64,000 bases of DNA from positions 1 to 64,000 of IMG/VR virus record IMGVR_UViG_3300009375_000002. One strand, given 5' to 3'. The stretch is from a virus. Shown in pieces: positions 42,475-49,998 of this stretch (the first letter of the stretch is position 1; each line of letters begins with the position of its first letter). The position numbers and the translations under genes were made by a program. The notes beneath the pieces were generated by a model. The model ran no database searches and had not been told where the DNA came from. It saw only the letters and a list, made by a program, of their open reading frames with translations.

Positions 42475-43324
42475 TTAATAATTCCCTTCTAAACTCCTGC
42501 ATCGGACGCAATCCATCGCAGGGGGAGGTTCTCCATTTTTTGGCTTCGATTTCATTGGTCTCATCGGATGATATTGCCGCCATACCGATCCCGACATCAT
42601 GGATCACCGGAGCGATCTGACTGGGTTTCCAGCAATGCCCGATTTTGGATTCAAATCCCTCGCCGTCCTCAAGATCAAAATGGAATTCAATATATCGGGC
42701 GCCAATCTCAATCGCCTTGTGGATCACCCCAGGCTCAACGGTATGATCGCTCCATCCAGTGCCGGGCCATCCTTCGATTGAGTTTGAAAATATCATCGCC
42801 AGATCTTTCATGGCTTTTAAATTGCAGTCCTCGACGCGCGCCGGATAATTTGAATTGCAATGGAAGACGCATTTGGGCAAGTTCTCTGATCTGACATAAA
42901 TCTCATTCATCATAGTATGGAGCGCATCATGATCAAGCATCCCCGCAGATAGCATCCATGGTAAGCCGGTATCAATCATCTTGTGGATAAGTGGCGTCCA
43001 CAAGGTCTCATATGATCCGATCTTTAAATAGTCCACATATGGAGTCAGAATATCGACGGCTTTTAGATCAAAGGGGGTGCACCCGAATTTGAGTGATAGA
43101 CCATGGGTGGTGTCCCTGATATTAGACAAAAAATGCTCGGGCAATTCGCATTTTTTAAATGCTTCGATGTTAGCCTTAAACTCCGGCGCATATAATTGAT
43201 TAGCCCTAAACAATTGAAATTTGACTCCCCAGCATCCGACCCTTTTAGCGGCTTCGATGAGTCGCATCGTACGGGTATGGGATTGATTGTGATTCGATCC
43301 TATCTCGGCAATGAATCTGATCAT
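42464..43324 (-). CDS. NeuB-family nonulosonic acid synthase-like protein
   Basis: 286 residues: RFIAEIGSNHNQSHTRTMRL, VKFQLFRANQLYAPEFK, then LKIGSYE, PWMLSAGM, HCNSNYPA and GWSDHTVEPGVIHKAIEIGA follow the NeuB/PseI/SpsE TIM-barrel that condenses phosphoenolpyruvate with a six-carbon amino sugar. The C-terminal antifreeze-like (SAF) domain of typical NeuB (about 60 residues) is missing, which is noteworthy because that domain helps close the partner active site. Overlaps both neighbours. Confidence 0.85.
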   Translation of the reverse strand: MIRFIAEIGSNHNQSHTRTMRLIEAAKRVGCWGVKFQLFRANQLYAPEFKANIEAFKKCELPEHFLSNIRDTTHGLSLKFGCTPFDLKAVDILTPYVDYLKIGSYETLWTPLIHKMIDTGLPWMLSAGMLDHDALHTMMNEIYVRSENLPKCVFHCNSNYPARVEDCNLKAMKDLAMIFSNSIEGWPGTGWSDHTVEPGVIHKAIEIGARYIEFHFDLEDGEGFESKIGHCWKPSQIAPVIHDVGIGMAAISSDETNEIEAKKWRTSPCDGLRPMQEFRRELLNEA

Positions 43325-43530
43325 GATATTACCCTCCCTTTAATATGAGGTCTGATATTAAATTTAAAGCGCCTGATTATCTTTTTAGCAATATGATCGG
43401 GGACAAGATATCCTCCGTCTTGCCATCCATCCCACATTAGTCGTCTTGGCTTTTTGATGATCAGGATCTTTGGAATCATAAAAGCCAACGGCGCCCAAGT
43501 GATAAATTTTATAAAGCCCCGTCGATTCAT
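43321..43530 (-). CDS. small protein with Tat-like signal, 69 aa
   Basis: NRRGFIKF at residues 2-9 matches the twin-arginine motif, followed by a hydrophobic stretch (ITWAPLAFMIPKILI) and then a basic C-terminal part with WDGWQDGGYL. Stop and start overlap neighbours by four bases on each side, so it is cotranslated with the aminotransferase and synthase. It may be exported or be a membrane-tethered scaffold. No enzyme motif. Confidence 0.55.
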   Translation of the reverse strand: MNRRGFIKFITWAPLAFMIPKILIIKKPRRLMWDGWQDGGYLVPDHIAKKIIRRFKFNIRPHIKGRVIS

Positions 43531-44900
43531 ATCAGCTCTTTTCGATTCTCCCAGACTTTTTCAAATGCCTTGGCTACATCCATGCAATCTTCAGGGGTGG
43601 AGTTTGGCGCATGATATAAGGTCAAAAATAATTTGTTTTCCCAGAGATCTTCGCACACCGGACATGATCCCTTTTGATAATTATTGTATTCGCCCTTGAT
43701 CTTTTTCGGGGACATATTAAAAGGGTACTCTCCGCATCCCTCATATAATTTCCGATTCTGAAAGATCGGAAATAAATAGACCGGCTTGATATATCCGCAT
43801 CCGATCTGGACATCCTCAGACTCCCGATGGATGCGGGGCGGCAATTCCGCCTTGACCGCATTGATAAAATCATTGCGATGAAGACCATCTGCCTGATCCT
43901 GATCCCATTGAAAAGAGCAGACATAATATGAATGAGTGCAATTTGGCCTTGTCGGAGAAAAGGTGATCGGTGGGATCTCACCCAGATAATGACTCAATGG
44001 CTGGACATTGTTTTTTCGATCATGGAGCAGATCATCAAATTTCTTTAGTTGCTCGCTGACGATGACGGCTTGCAACTCTGTCATCCGCATATTGAATCCG
44101 AGCATATTATATCGGGGAGGGATAATCAATCCGCCATCGGCATGTTTATTATATATCATATCATTGATGACGGCCTCGGCATGATTCATGATCAATCGGC
44201 ATCGCAGGGCGAGATCATCATTATCTGTGACGATCATTCCTCCCTCTCCGCAGGTGATGTGCTTCCCATAATTAAATGAGTAGACTCCGATGTCCCCGAG
44301 TGTCCCTGCGGCAAGGGTCTCATTTCTGTCGGGGGTATCCTTGCCGTATAAATGAGAGCCGATAGCTTGAGCGGCATCCTCGATCACCATGAGCCCATGC
44401 TTTTTAGCGATCTTATTGATCTCCCATGAATAGGGCTGACCAAAGATGCTGACGGCGATAATCGCTTTTGTTTCAGGGGTGATCTTTTCCTCAATCGATT
44501 TTGGATCAAGGCAATAATAGTCCGGCTCGATATCCGCAAAGATCGGAATCGCATCCCAGACTAAAGGCGCTGTGGCCGAGCAGGTCATGGAGTAGGGAGT
44601 CACAATCACTTCATCATATGGGCCAAGGCCGATTGCTCCGCAGGCGATCTGCAATCCGCTCGTTGCAGAGTTGCAGGGGATCGCATGCTTGACATTAAAT
44701 TTTTCCTGCCATTGTTTCTCAAGCGCTTGGATAGCCGGACCTCCCCAGAATTCTTTTCCCCAGTTGGCTCGATATCCTGACAGGCGTCCGCCATTCATGA
44801 TATCCATCACCGCCTTGATCTCTTTTTCATCAATTGTATTCTGTGATGGGAAGAATTCTGTCCTTATTGGATCTCCCCCGTGGATCGCTAATTTACTCAT
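43527..44900 (-). CDS. DegT/DnrJ/EryC1-type sugar aminotransferase (PseC/SpsC role proposed)
   Basis: 457 residues. SGYRANWGKEFWGGPAIQAL, HAIPCNSATSGLQIACGAIG and GLMVIEDAAQAIGS, then the PLP lysine in FNYGKHITCGEGGM, define the family. It would aminate the 4-keto sugar. About 60 residues longer than usual; the extra C-terminal region holds Cys in GCGEYPFN and SCPVCEDLWENKLF. Upstream lies a 190-base gap with a hairpin. Confidence 0.85.
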   Translation of the reverse strand: MSKLAIHGGDPIRTEFFPSQNTIDEKEIKAVMDIMNGGRLSGYRANWGKEFWGGPAIQALEKQWQEKFNVKHAIPCNSATSGLQIACGAIGLGPYDEVIVTPYSMTCSATAPLVWDAIPIFADIEPDYYCLDPKSIEEKITPETKAIIAVSIFGQPYSWEINKIAKKHGLMVIEDAAQAIGSHLYGKDTPDRNETLAAGTLGDIGVYSFNYGKHITCGEGGMIVTDNDDLALRCRLIMNHAEAVINDMIYNKHADGGLIIPPRYNMLGFNMRMTELQAVIVSEQLKKFDDLLHDRKNNVQPLSHYLGEIPPITFSPTRPNCTHSYYVCSFQWDQDQADGLHRNDFINAVKAELPPRIHRESEDVQIGCGYIKPVYLFPIFQNRKLYEGCGEYPFNMSPKKIKGEYNNYQKGSCPVCEDLWENKLFLTLYHAPNSTPEDCMDVAKAFEKVWENRKELI

Positions 44901-44925
44901 TTATTTTTCCTTTTATTTAAAAAAT

Positions 44926-44973
44926 GGATGGGCGGTTTTTAGCTCCGATAATTGTATTCCAAACCGCCCATCC
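44926..44973 (-). terminator. candidate terminator hairpin upstream of the aminotransferase gene
   Basis: GGATGGGCGGTTT (44926-44938) pairs exactly with AAACCGCCCATCC (44961-44973). Read leftward it is followed by ATTTTTT, so it could end transcripts from the oxidoreductase gene, leaving the aminotransferase operon to its own promoter, or act as an attenuator. The remaining bases to 45091 hold only a stop-interrupted frame (GMYLHERDGRFGIQLSEL). Confidence 0.5.
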
Positions 44974-45091
44974 CTTTCATGGAGGTACATCCCCGGATCT
45001 TCAATCCATTTTACGTCCCGAAAAGATCAGGGACCGACTCGGAACACATCGGCGATGAGTAAAATCGGGACAACCCGTACGGGAAATCTGA

Positions 45092-46075
45092 TTAACTCTC
45101 GTCCAATATTTTATGAATCTTAATCGCATCTTCCGCCGTGCAGATCAAGGATTCTTGATCATCGAGAAAATTGACCGCATTGGATATCAGATTATACATT
45201 GCCAGATTTAATTGAGTCTCTGTTCGGATCACACTGGTCAATTTATAATCCAGGGATTTATGTCCCCACTCATTTGCTTCGTTGATCGGATACCGCTCCA
45301 GAAAAAGACCATTATCGATAAATCGAAATCGGCCCTCCTCGGCAGTGATATCAATTTCAAAGATCCCATATGCCCGACCGTCGCAGGGCTGGAAGATAAC
45401 TGACGAACATTTTTCAAATGAAGAGACGACTTCAAGGGTCATATCCTCTTCGTTCCGATCTGCAAATCCCAAGCCACACCCGACATTCCAATCAAGACAC
45501 TTTCCAAAAAACCAATTCATCAAATCGATGGCATGGCATCCCTCATGCTTTAGCCCCCGAGTATAGAGCACCCTGGCATTAAAGATCTTGCCGAGCGCAT
45601 CCTTGTCCAGTAAAACTTTAAACTCATTATATCCTCGGGTATATCGCCTGGGATAATTGACCATGATCGGAATTTTATATCTGCCGGCTAATTCAACCAT
45701 GGTATTCGCCTGTATGAGATTTCCCCCGAATGGTTTTTCGACAATTATTAATCTGGGATGAATGTTACCTGAAAAAATGTTTCCGATAATATTAATATGC
45801 TGATTCGTAGGGACGGCAATGATGATAATTTCCGGTCGCTCGGGATCTATCTCGTGCATTTGACCAAGGGATGTGAAAGCCCTTTTGGCCTGCCACTTGG
45901 TTTTTGCTTTGACCAATTGATCCTTGTCGGGATCGATGACAGCAAATAATTCTGTCTTGATATGCCTATCTACGGCATTGGCATGGGTCAGGATGTTTTC
46001 AGATCCGGGGCCGTCAATCTCATCCGGTTTTAATGCCCCGATTGATCCGCATCCTACGATTGCTACTTTGTACAT
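45092..46075 (-). CDS. Gfo/Idh/MocA-family oxidoreductase
   Basis: 327 residues. VAIVGCGSIGALKPDEIDGP is the NAD-binding lead, IIIAVPTNQHINI and VEKPFGGN (with the EKP motif) follow, and LKHEGCHAIDLMNWFFG holds the catalytic-type His/Asp. Family members modify nucleotide sugars or nonulosonates, including in flagellin-glycan clusters. It likely adds a side-step (for example making a derivative) to the sugar pathway. RBS CTCCTTT complement AAAGGAG is good. Confidence 0.85.
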   Translation of the reverse strand: MYKVAIVGCGSIGALKPDEIDGPGSENILTHANAVDRHIKTELFAVIDPDKDQLVKAKTKWQAKRAFTSLGQMHEIDPERPEIIIIAVPTNQHINIIGNIFSGNIHPRLIIVEKPFGGNLIQANTMVELAGRYKIPIMVNYPRRYTRGYNEFKVLLDKDALGKIFNARVLYTRGLKHEGCHAIDLMNWFFGKCLDWNVGCGLGFADRNEEDMTLEVVSSFEKCSSVIFQPCDGRAYGIFEIDITAEEGRFRFIDNGLFLERYPINEANEWGHKSLDYKLTSVIRTETQLNLAMYNLISNAVNFLDDQESLICTAEDAIKIHKILDES

Positions 46076-46218
46076 TTTTTATCCTCCTTTATTTAAATTT
46101 GGTATTGCGGACGGGTGATATGATCGCCCTCTGGTGGGGTGACCCAGTGGCTTATCTATCATCCCTGATCCAAATGAAGGGATTTATCGATCATTTGGAA
46201 TTTCCCCGCCCGCAAACT

Positions 46219-46995
46219 TTATCCTTCCTCCGGCGTCTTGCGCCTTACATCTTTATTGGTTATTAACTCTGGATTCTCTTTTAATAATTTGACTACATCC
46301 TCGACCCGAAATAATGGATCATCGCCGAACTCCATGAATAAGGCCTTTAGCATATAATAGTCTTCCTGCGTATCAAGCGTCAACCCCAGCTCCGGCCAAT
46401 GCATCTCTGATGGAGCTGACCAATTCCCTGCAATAAAAACATCTGGATATTGAGCGATATTCCAACCACAATGTTGCTTTGGATTATATAATTTTTTGCA
46501 TTTTTTCAATATTTCAGTTGGATAGACTTGAATATCTAATCCGTCGGGCCAGGATCTTTTTATAATATCATTTGAAACATAATCCCATTTTTGAGAATCT
46601 AAATAATTTATTAAATAATCAATATGTCTCGGATCTACCATCGGGCAATCGGCAGTAATATCGACAATGATATCTGCCCCGATCCCTTCGGCCGCGGCGA
46701 GTACTCTGCCGATCACATCGTCTTCATCCCCATGATATTGAAAGCATGATGGCTGATTGATATATAGCCCGATCCTATCCACGACATGGCAAAATTGGAA
46801 TATCGGAGCATTTGCCGGATGAGATGTTGTAGCAATCACGACCTGATCCACTAATTCTGCTGAGATGACTCTTTTAACCATCCACCACAAGACAGGCATC
46901 TCGGCGAGGGGTAATAATACTTTTGCCGGCAATCTTCCTGATCTCATTCTTGCCTGAATCACCGCTACGACTTTAGATTTTGATTTCATTTTCAA
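46219..46995 (-). CDS. cytidylyltransferase (SpsF/NeuA-type), CMP-sugar activation proposed
   Basis: 258 residues. AVIQARMRSGRLPAKVLLPL at 11-30 is the nucleotide-binding motif of CTP_transf_3 proteins (SpsF, PseF, NeuA relatives); DIIVDITADCPMVDPRHIDY supplies metal-binding acids. It would form the CMP-sugar donor used by the Maf enzyme. Mn/Mg dependent by family. It follows an HNH-endonuclease remnant whose stop overlaps its start. Confidence 0.82.
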   Translation of the reverse strand: MKMKSKSKVVAVIQARMRSGRLPAKVLLPLAEMPVLWWMVKRVISAELVDQVVIATTSHPANAPIFQFCHVVDRIGLYINQPSCFQYHGDEDDVIGRVLAAAEGIGADIIVDITADCPMVDPRHIDYLINYLDSQKWDYVSNDIIKRSWPDGLDIQVYPTEILKKCKKLYNPKQHCGWNIAQYPDVFIAGNWSAPSEMHWPELGLTLDTQEDYYMLKALFMEFGDDPLFRVEDVVKLLKENPELITNKDVRRKTPEEG

Positions 46996-47326
46996 TCCAG
47001 TGTTTATTATTGACGATATTAAATATTTGAGGTTGGCTTATATTAAATTTGTAGCCCAGCGCCTTTTGTGAGATTAGCCCCGTTTTATACTCTTTTCTTA
47101 TTTGCCGAATCTGATCCCTTGTTAATTTGGCCCCTCCGTTCCGTGCTCCTCGATTTATAGTTCCATGAGCTACTTTTCTTTTTTCATTATCAATATGAGA
47201 TTCCCATATTAAATTTGATAGTCGATCATTTCGATTGTCACCATCCAAATGAGAAGCTTCCATGCCTTCTGGACATGATCCGATAAAAGCTTCTAAAACT
47301 AATCGGGATGGATTTTTATTATATCT
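46973..47326 (-). pseudogene. 5'-truncated HNH homing-endonuclease gene
   Basis: The frame reads NPSRLVLEAFIGSCPEGMEA, then SHLDGDNRNDRLSNLIW (the HNH core) and a C-terminal helix-turn-helix (KALGYKFNISQPQIFNI). The conserved core begins before the first ATG at 47263 and no start codon exists upstream, because the frame runs into the end of the Rad50-C gene at 47319-47326. So the N-terminal part is missing. A shortened product from 47263 is possible. It lies between two unrelated modules, as expected for a mobile gene. Confidence 0.7.
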
Positions 47327-47957
47327 TTATCTCATTGGTCATTGACTCCTCCAATGTTCCGACAGATGACACTCCATTTTTGATTGATGTCTCAAATACC
47401 CGATCCGCTCCTTCGATAAGATCAGGACTATGGCTGACCATAAGGATCTGGATCTTGAGCCGCTCCGATATCTCCTTGAGCATCATACTCGCTTTGTAAT
47501 GGAGGTCTCTGCTGAGAAAACGGAATGGCTCATCAAAAAATAGAAAGGGCCGTGTCCGCGGCTGTCTGATTGACCACATCGCAAATCTTAATGAGATGGA
47601 TGCGACATCCACTGCCCCGCCCCCGACCGATCTCATGGGATGAAAAAATTGATCCCCTTTTTTAAATAAGACATCGCACTCCGGCTTTTTTCTGCGCTCC
47701 ACAAACTCGACATGCAACTCATATGGATCAGGAAAAATACCGGCAAGGGATAGGGTGACTAATTCAGAAATATGATATTCCAATTGTCGTTGAGTCTGGA
47801 GTGCGACCTCCCGAATTATCTTTTCTGCCATCTCAGAAAATCGCAGATTTTTTCTTGCCTCGACGGCTCGGGATTTTGCATTTTTTAGATCCTCTTTTTT
47901 GGATTTTCTGACTCCTTTTTTCTCATCCAAAAGGCTCTTTAATTTGTGAATATTCAT
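47319..47957 (-). CDS. Rad50/SbcC C-terminal half (signature and Walker B)
   Basis: 212 residues: coiled-coil lead (to about 65), then the ABC signature region SVGGGAVDVASISLRFA (110-126), Walker B FLFFDEP (139-145) and the His switch MVSHSPDL (173-180). It lacks Walker A, which is encoded separately at 49988-51202. With Mre11 between them, the three would form a two-chain Rad50-Mre11 complex acting on DNA ends during replication or recombination. Confidence 0.85.
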   Translation of the reverse strand: MNIHKLKSLLDEKKGVRKSKKEDLKNAKSRAVEARKNLRFSEMAEKIIREVALQTQRQLEYHISELVTLSLAGIFPDPYELHVEFVERRKKPECDVLFKKGDQFFHPMRSVGGGAVDVASISLRFAMWSIRQPRTRPFLFFDEPFRFLSRDLHYKASMMLKEISERLKIQILMVSHSPDLIEGADRVFETSIKNGVSSVGTLEESMTNEIKI

Positions 47958-47999
47958 GATCCCTTTTTATCGACTATTAAATCAATTAGTTATAAGACC

Positions 48000-48074
48000 G
48001 CGGTTTTAAAAATGTCCGATTAGCGGTGATTAGACCGAGTTATGAGCGATTAGCGGACATTTTAAAATCCCCGC
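48000..48074. repeat. inverted repeat in a 258-bp gap of the recombination cluster
   Basis: AAAATGTCCG (48009-48018) pairs with CGGACATTTT (48054-48063); with small bulges pairing extends outwards through TTTTAAAA and GCGG/C-CGC. Inside, CGATTAGCGG occurs twice (48017 and 48047). The gap 47958-48215 contains no gene; this is its main feature and could be an RNA structure, regulator site or origin element. Confidence 0.55.
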
Positions 48075-48215
48075 AAACCCACGATATCAGTGCGTTTACT
48101 CAACCGCGGGTCCAGCGCCTCTATATCTTGCGATCGCGGCACCCGTCCATAATGAATGTCGGACGAAAAGATCGGGCTGTTAATGAGACGCATAGATATC
48201 GTAAATAAGCCGTTT

Positions 48216-48479
48216 TTATTGCTCCCAGTCATATGACCCTTGTAAATCCGAAAATGCGCTGTTAAATGATTTTTCTCTGACACCAAGATCTTGATCCATT
48301 TTTTTTAATTTTTCGTCGGCTTTTTGGATGGAGTCAACCTTAAATTGATCTGTCATCTGACCCGTGACAGTATCGATTTTTCCTTCCAATTTTGACTCCT
48401 CGATTTTGGCATTTTCGATCTGATTTTTCATCGAGAGCAATTGCTCTCGGGCATCGGTCTGGATATTGGACTCACTCAT
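48216..48479 (-). CDS. small coiled-coil protein, 87 aa
   Basis: I start at 48479 (GGAGAAG upstream), overlapping the Mre11 stop. The protein is almost wholly helical with heptad-like Leu/Ile/Lys/Glu spacing (SMKNQIENAKIEESKLEGKI). Between Mre11 and Rad50-C, it may supply part of the coiled coil missing from the two Rad50 chains, or bind one of them. Confidence 0.55.
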   Translation of the reverse strand: MSESNIQTDAREQLLSMKNQIENAKIEESKLEGKIDTVTGQMTDQFKVDSIQKADEKLKKMDQDLGVREKSFNSAFSDLQGSYDWEQ

Positions 48480-49428
48480 TTTTTTCTTCTCCTTCGACAG
48501 ATTCCCAGACCCTTTCGGATACTTCTCGACGAGTCCGATTTGCCGCAAAATGATTTTTTAAATTATCCTTGTAAAGATGTCCGATTTCATAATCCCGATC
48601 AAGCGATGTGACAAAAGCGCTCATTCTGGAGTCCTGGTTTTCCTTTTTTTCAATATGATCCCTGCTGACGACTCCGCTCTCAATCGGGAGAAAAACCGGC
48701 TCGACTTTATTCTGTTTAGCATCCCAAAGATAGACGCGAGGACGGTGATCTATTTGATCTGCCCTGATCCGCATCATCGATCCAGGATTGACAAGGAGCC
48801 GATTTTCATGCTCGACCACAAAGGGCTGATGATTATCGCCGGATAATATCAAATCGTACTCGGGATATTTTTTCAGGAGCTGATGTCCCTTTGGAGCATC
48901 CTGCCCCGGCCATAATTTTTTATCTTCGATGACCATCTGATGGGTCATGGCGATTTTTCTCGGCATCAATTTTTTATTAGGCAAAGCAACTTTATGGATC
49001 TTTTCTCCATATGGAAATGCATCTATCTGAAAACTATCCATGATTATGTCGGATGCCAAATCATGCGGGCCGAGCAATGTAATTACTTCCGCCGCCGCTA
49101 AAACTCCGATCCCAGACTTTTCCCATAAACTAAGGCGATGGTTTGGTAGATCATGTTGACCGGGGATTGCGATAATGTTGTGACCATAAAATTTTCCGAT
49201 GATCCATTCCAGGAGCCAGTTTTTCCATTGTGGCTTATCTCCAATATCCCCAGCAATTAAAATTGGACATTCATATCTTTTGGATAGATCAAGAATTTTA
49301 TCCAGTTTTTTTTCTTTCGCATCAAAAAAACTATCCATTCGACATTCTGGGATGGTTGATCCGATATGAGGATCTGCCATTAATATCGCATCAACTTTTT
49401 TAATTCTCGTTCTTTTAAATTTAGTCAT
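48472..49428 (-). CDS. Mre11/SbcD-like nuclease
   Basis: 318 residues of the metallophosphoesterase fold: DPH (19-21), GD (60-61), GQHD at 90-93 (usual GNHD; Gln replaces Asn), TH (162-163) and SGDNHQPF (196-203). These bind two Mn ions. It is the nuclease partner of Rad50; the C-terminal ~60 residues are helical and may bind Rad50. The Asn-to-Gln change in motif III is unusual and could alter activity. Confidence 0.85.
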   Translation of the reverse strand: MTKFKRTRIKKVDAILMADPHIGSTIPECRMDSFFDAKEKKLDKILDLSKRYECPILIAGDIGDKPQWKNWLLEWIIGKFYGHNIIAIPGQHDLPNHRLSLWEKSGIGVLAAAEVITLLGPHDLASDIIMDSFQIDAFPYGEKIHKVALPNKKLMPRKIAMTHQMVIEDKKLWPGQDAPKGHQLLKKYPEYDLILSGDNHQPFVVEHENRLLVNPGSMMRIRADQIDHRPRVYLWDAKQNKVEPVFLPIESGVVSRDHIEKKENQDSRMSAFVTSLDRDYEIGHLYKDNLKNHFAANRTRREVSERVWESVEGEEKNE

Positions 49429-49749
49429 ATTTATAGCTATGTTTTTCGGTCATTAATTTTTGATAAAGATCAACCCAATATTCTTTTGGTATATTCACAT
49501 TGCCCCTTGCTCTATTATTACAGCTTTTGCAGGGCGCTTACGGCCGGTCATGATAATCGCATGCCCTGGTCGCTTCTGACCATAATAGGGATGGTTTTTG
49601 CCTACCTTGGCTTCGGATTGAATTTTACGGGCCTCTGGGGTTTTCATATTATGCCCATTAATAAATTTATTCCATTTTTTATTTTGCTTGTTCTTTTCAA
49701 CCCGCTCCATGCATCCGCATTTACAAAATGGAAAAGTAGTCCTTTTCAT
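49421..49749 (-). pseudogene. frameshifted HNH/NUMOD-type homing-endonuclease remnant
   Basis: The first frame (from 49749) reads CKCGCMERV, KFINGHN and NHPYYGQKRP, hallmarks of phage homing-endonuclease-type zinc and NUMOD regions, then stops at 49495. A second frame, open 49421-49537 without a start, continues with APCKSCNNRARGNVNIPKEY then WVDLYQKLMTEKHS, the usual end of such proteins. A one-base shift near 49540 has therefore broken the gene. Confidence 0.6.
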
Positions 49750-49998
49750 TTATCCAAACTCCAAACCCTTAAAATAAAAACAGGATGAGCAGACCGATCC
49801 TTCAGAAACATTGACATCTTCATCCCCTCGGGTCACAGGGCATCCGTCAAAATCGAGTTTGTGCGATTCATAGTAATGGCATTGTTCTGGGGTCTCGATG
49901 GATATTTGATATCCATGAGTGGATGATCGACAGGGCTCGCACATCCCATCTAATCCGTCCCGATCCCTTTTAATGCATACGACGCAGTTAGTGCTCAC
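49750..49998 (-). CDS. Cys-rich protein, 82 aa
   Basis: Start GTG at 49998 is preceded by AAAGGAGC, overlapping the Rad50-N stop. Product MSTNCVVCIKRDRDGLDGMC followed by EPCRSS, then GCPVTRG and SVCSSCFYF: at least three CxxC-like pairs, probably two zinc sites. Adjacent to the zinc-hook end of Rad50-N. Function unknown. Confidence 0.55.
   Translation of the reverse strand: MSTNCVVCIKRDRDGLDGMCEPCRSSTHGYQISIETPEQCHYYESHKLDFDGCPVTRGDEDVNVSEGSVCSSCFYFKGLEFG

Noticed and set aside
44671-45123. Rightward frame opposite the aminotransferase start and gap
   Set aside because: Antisense to a clear gene; product has no family-like features.
46076-46218. Hairpin CCAAATGA...TCATTTGG as a terminator
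   Set aside because: Short stem with a 13-base loop and no U-tract; AT-rich chance pairing is likely.
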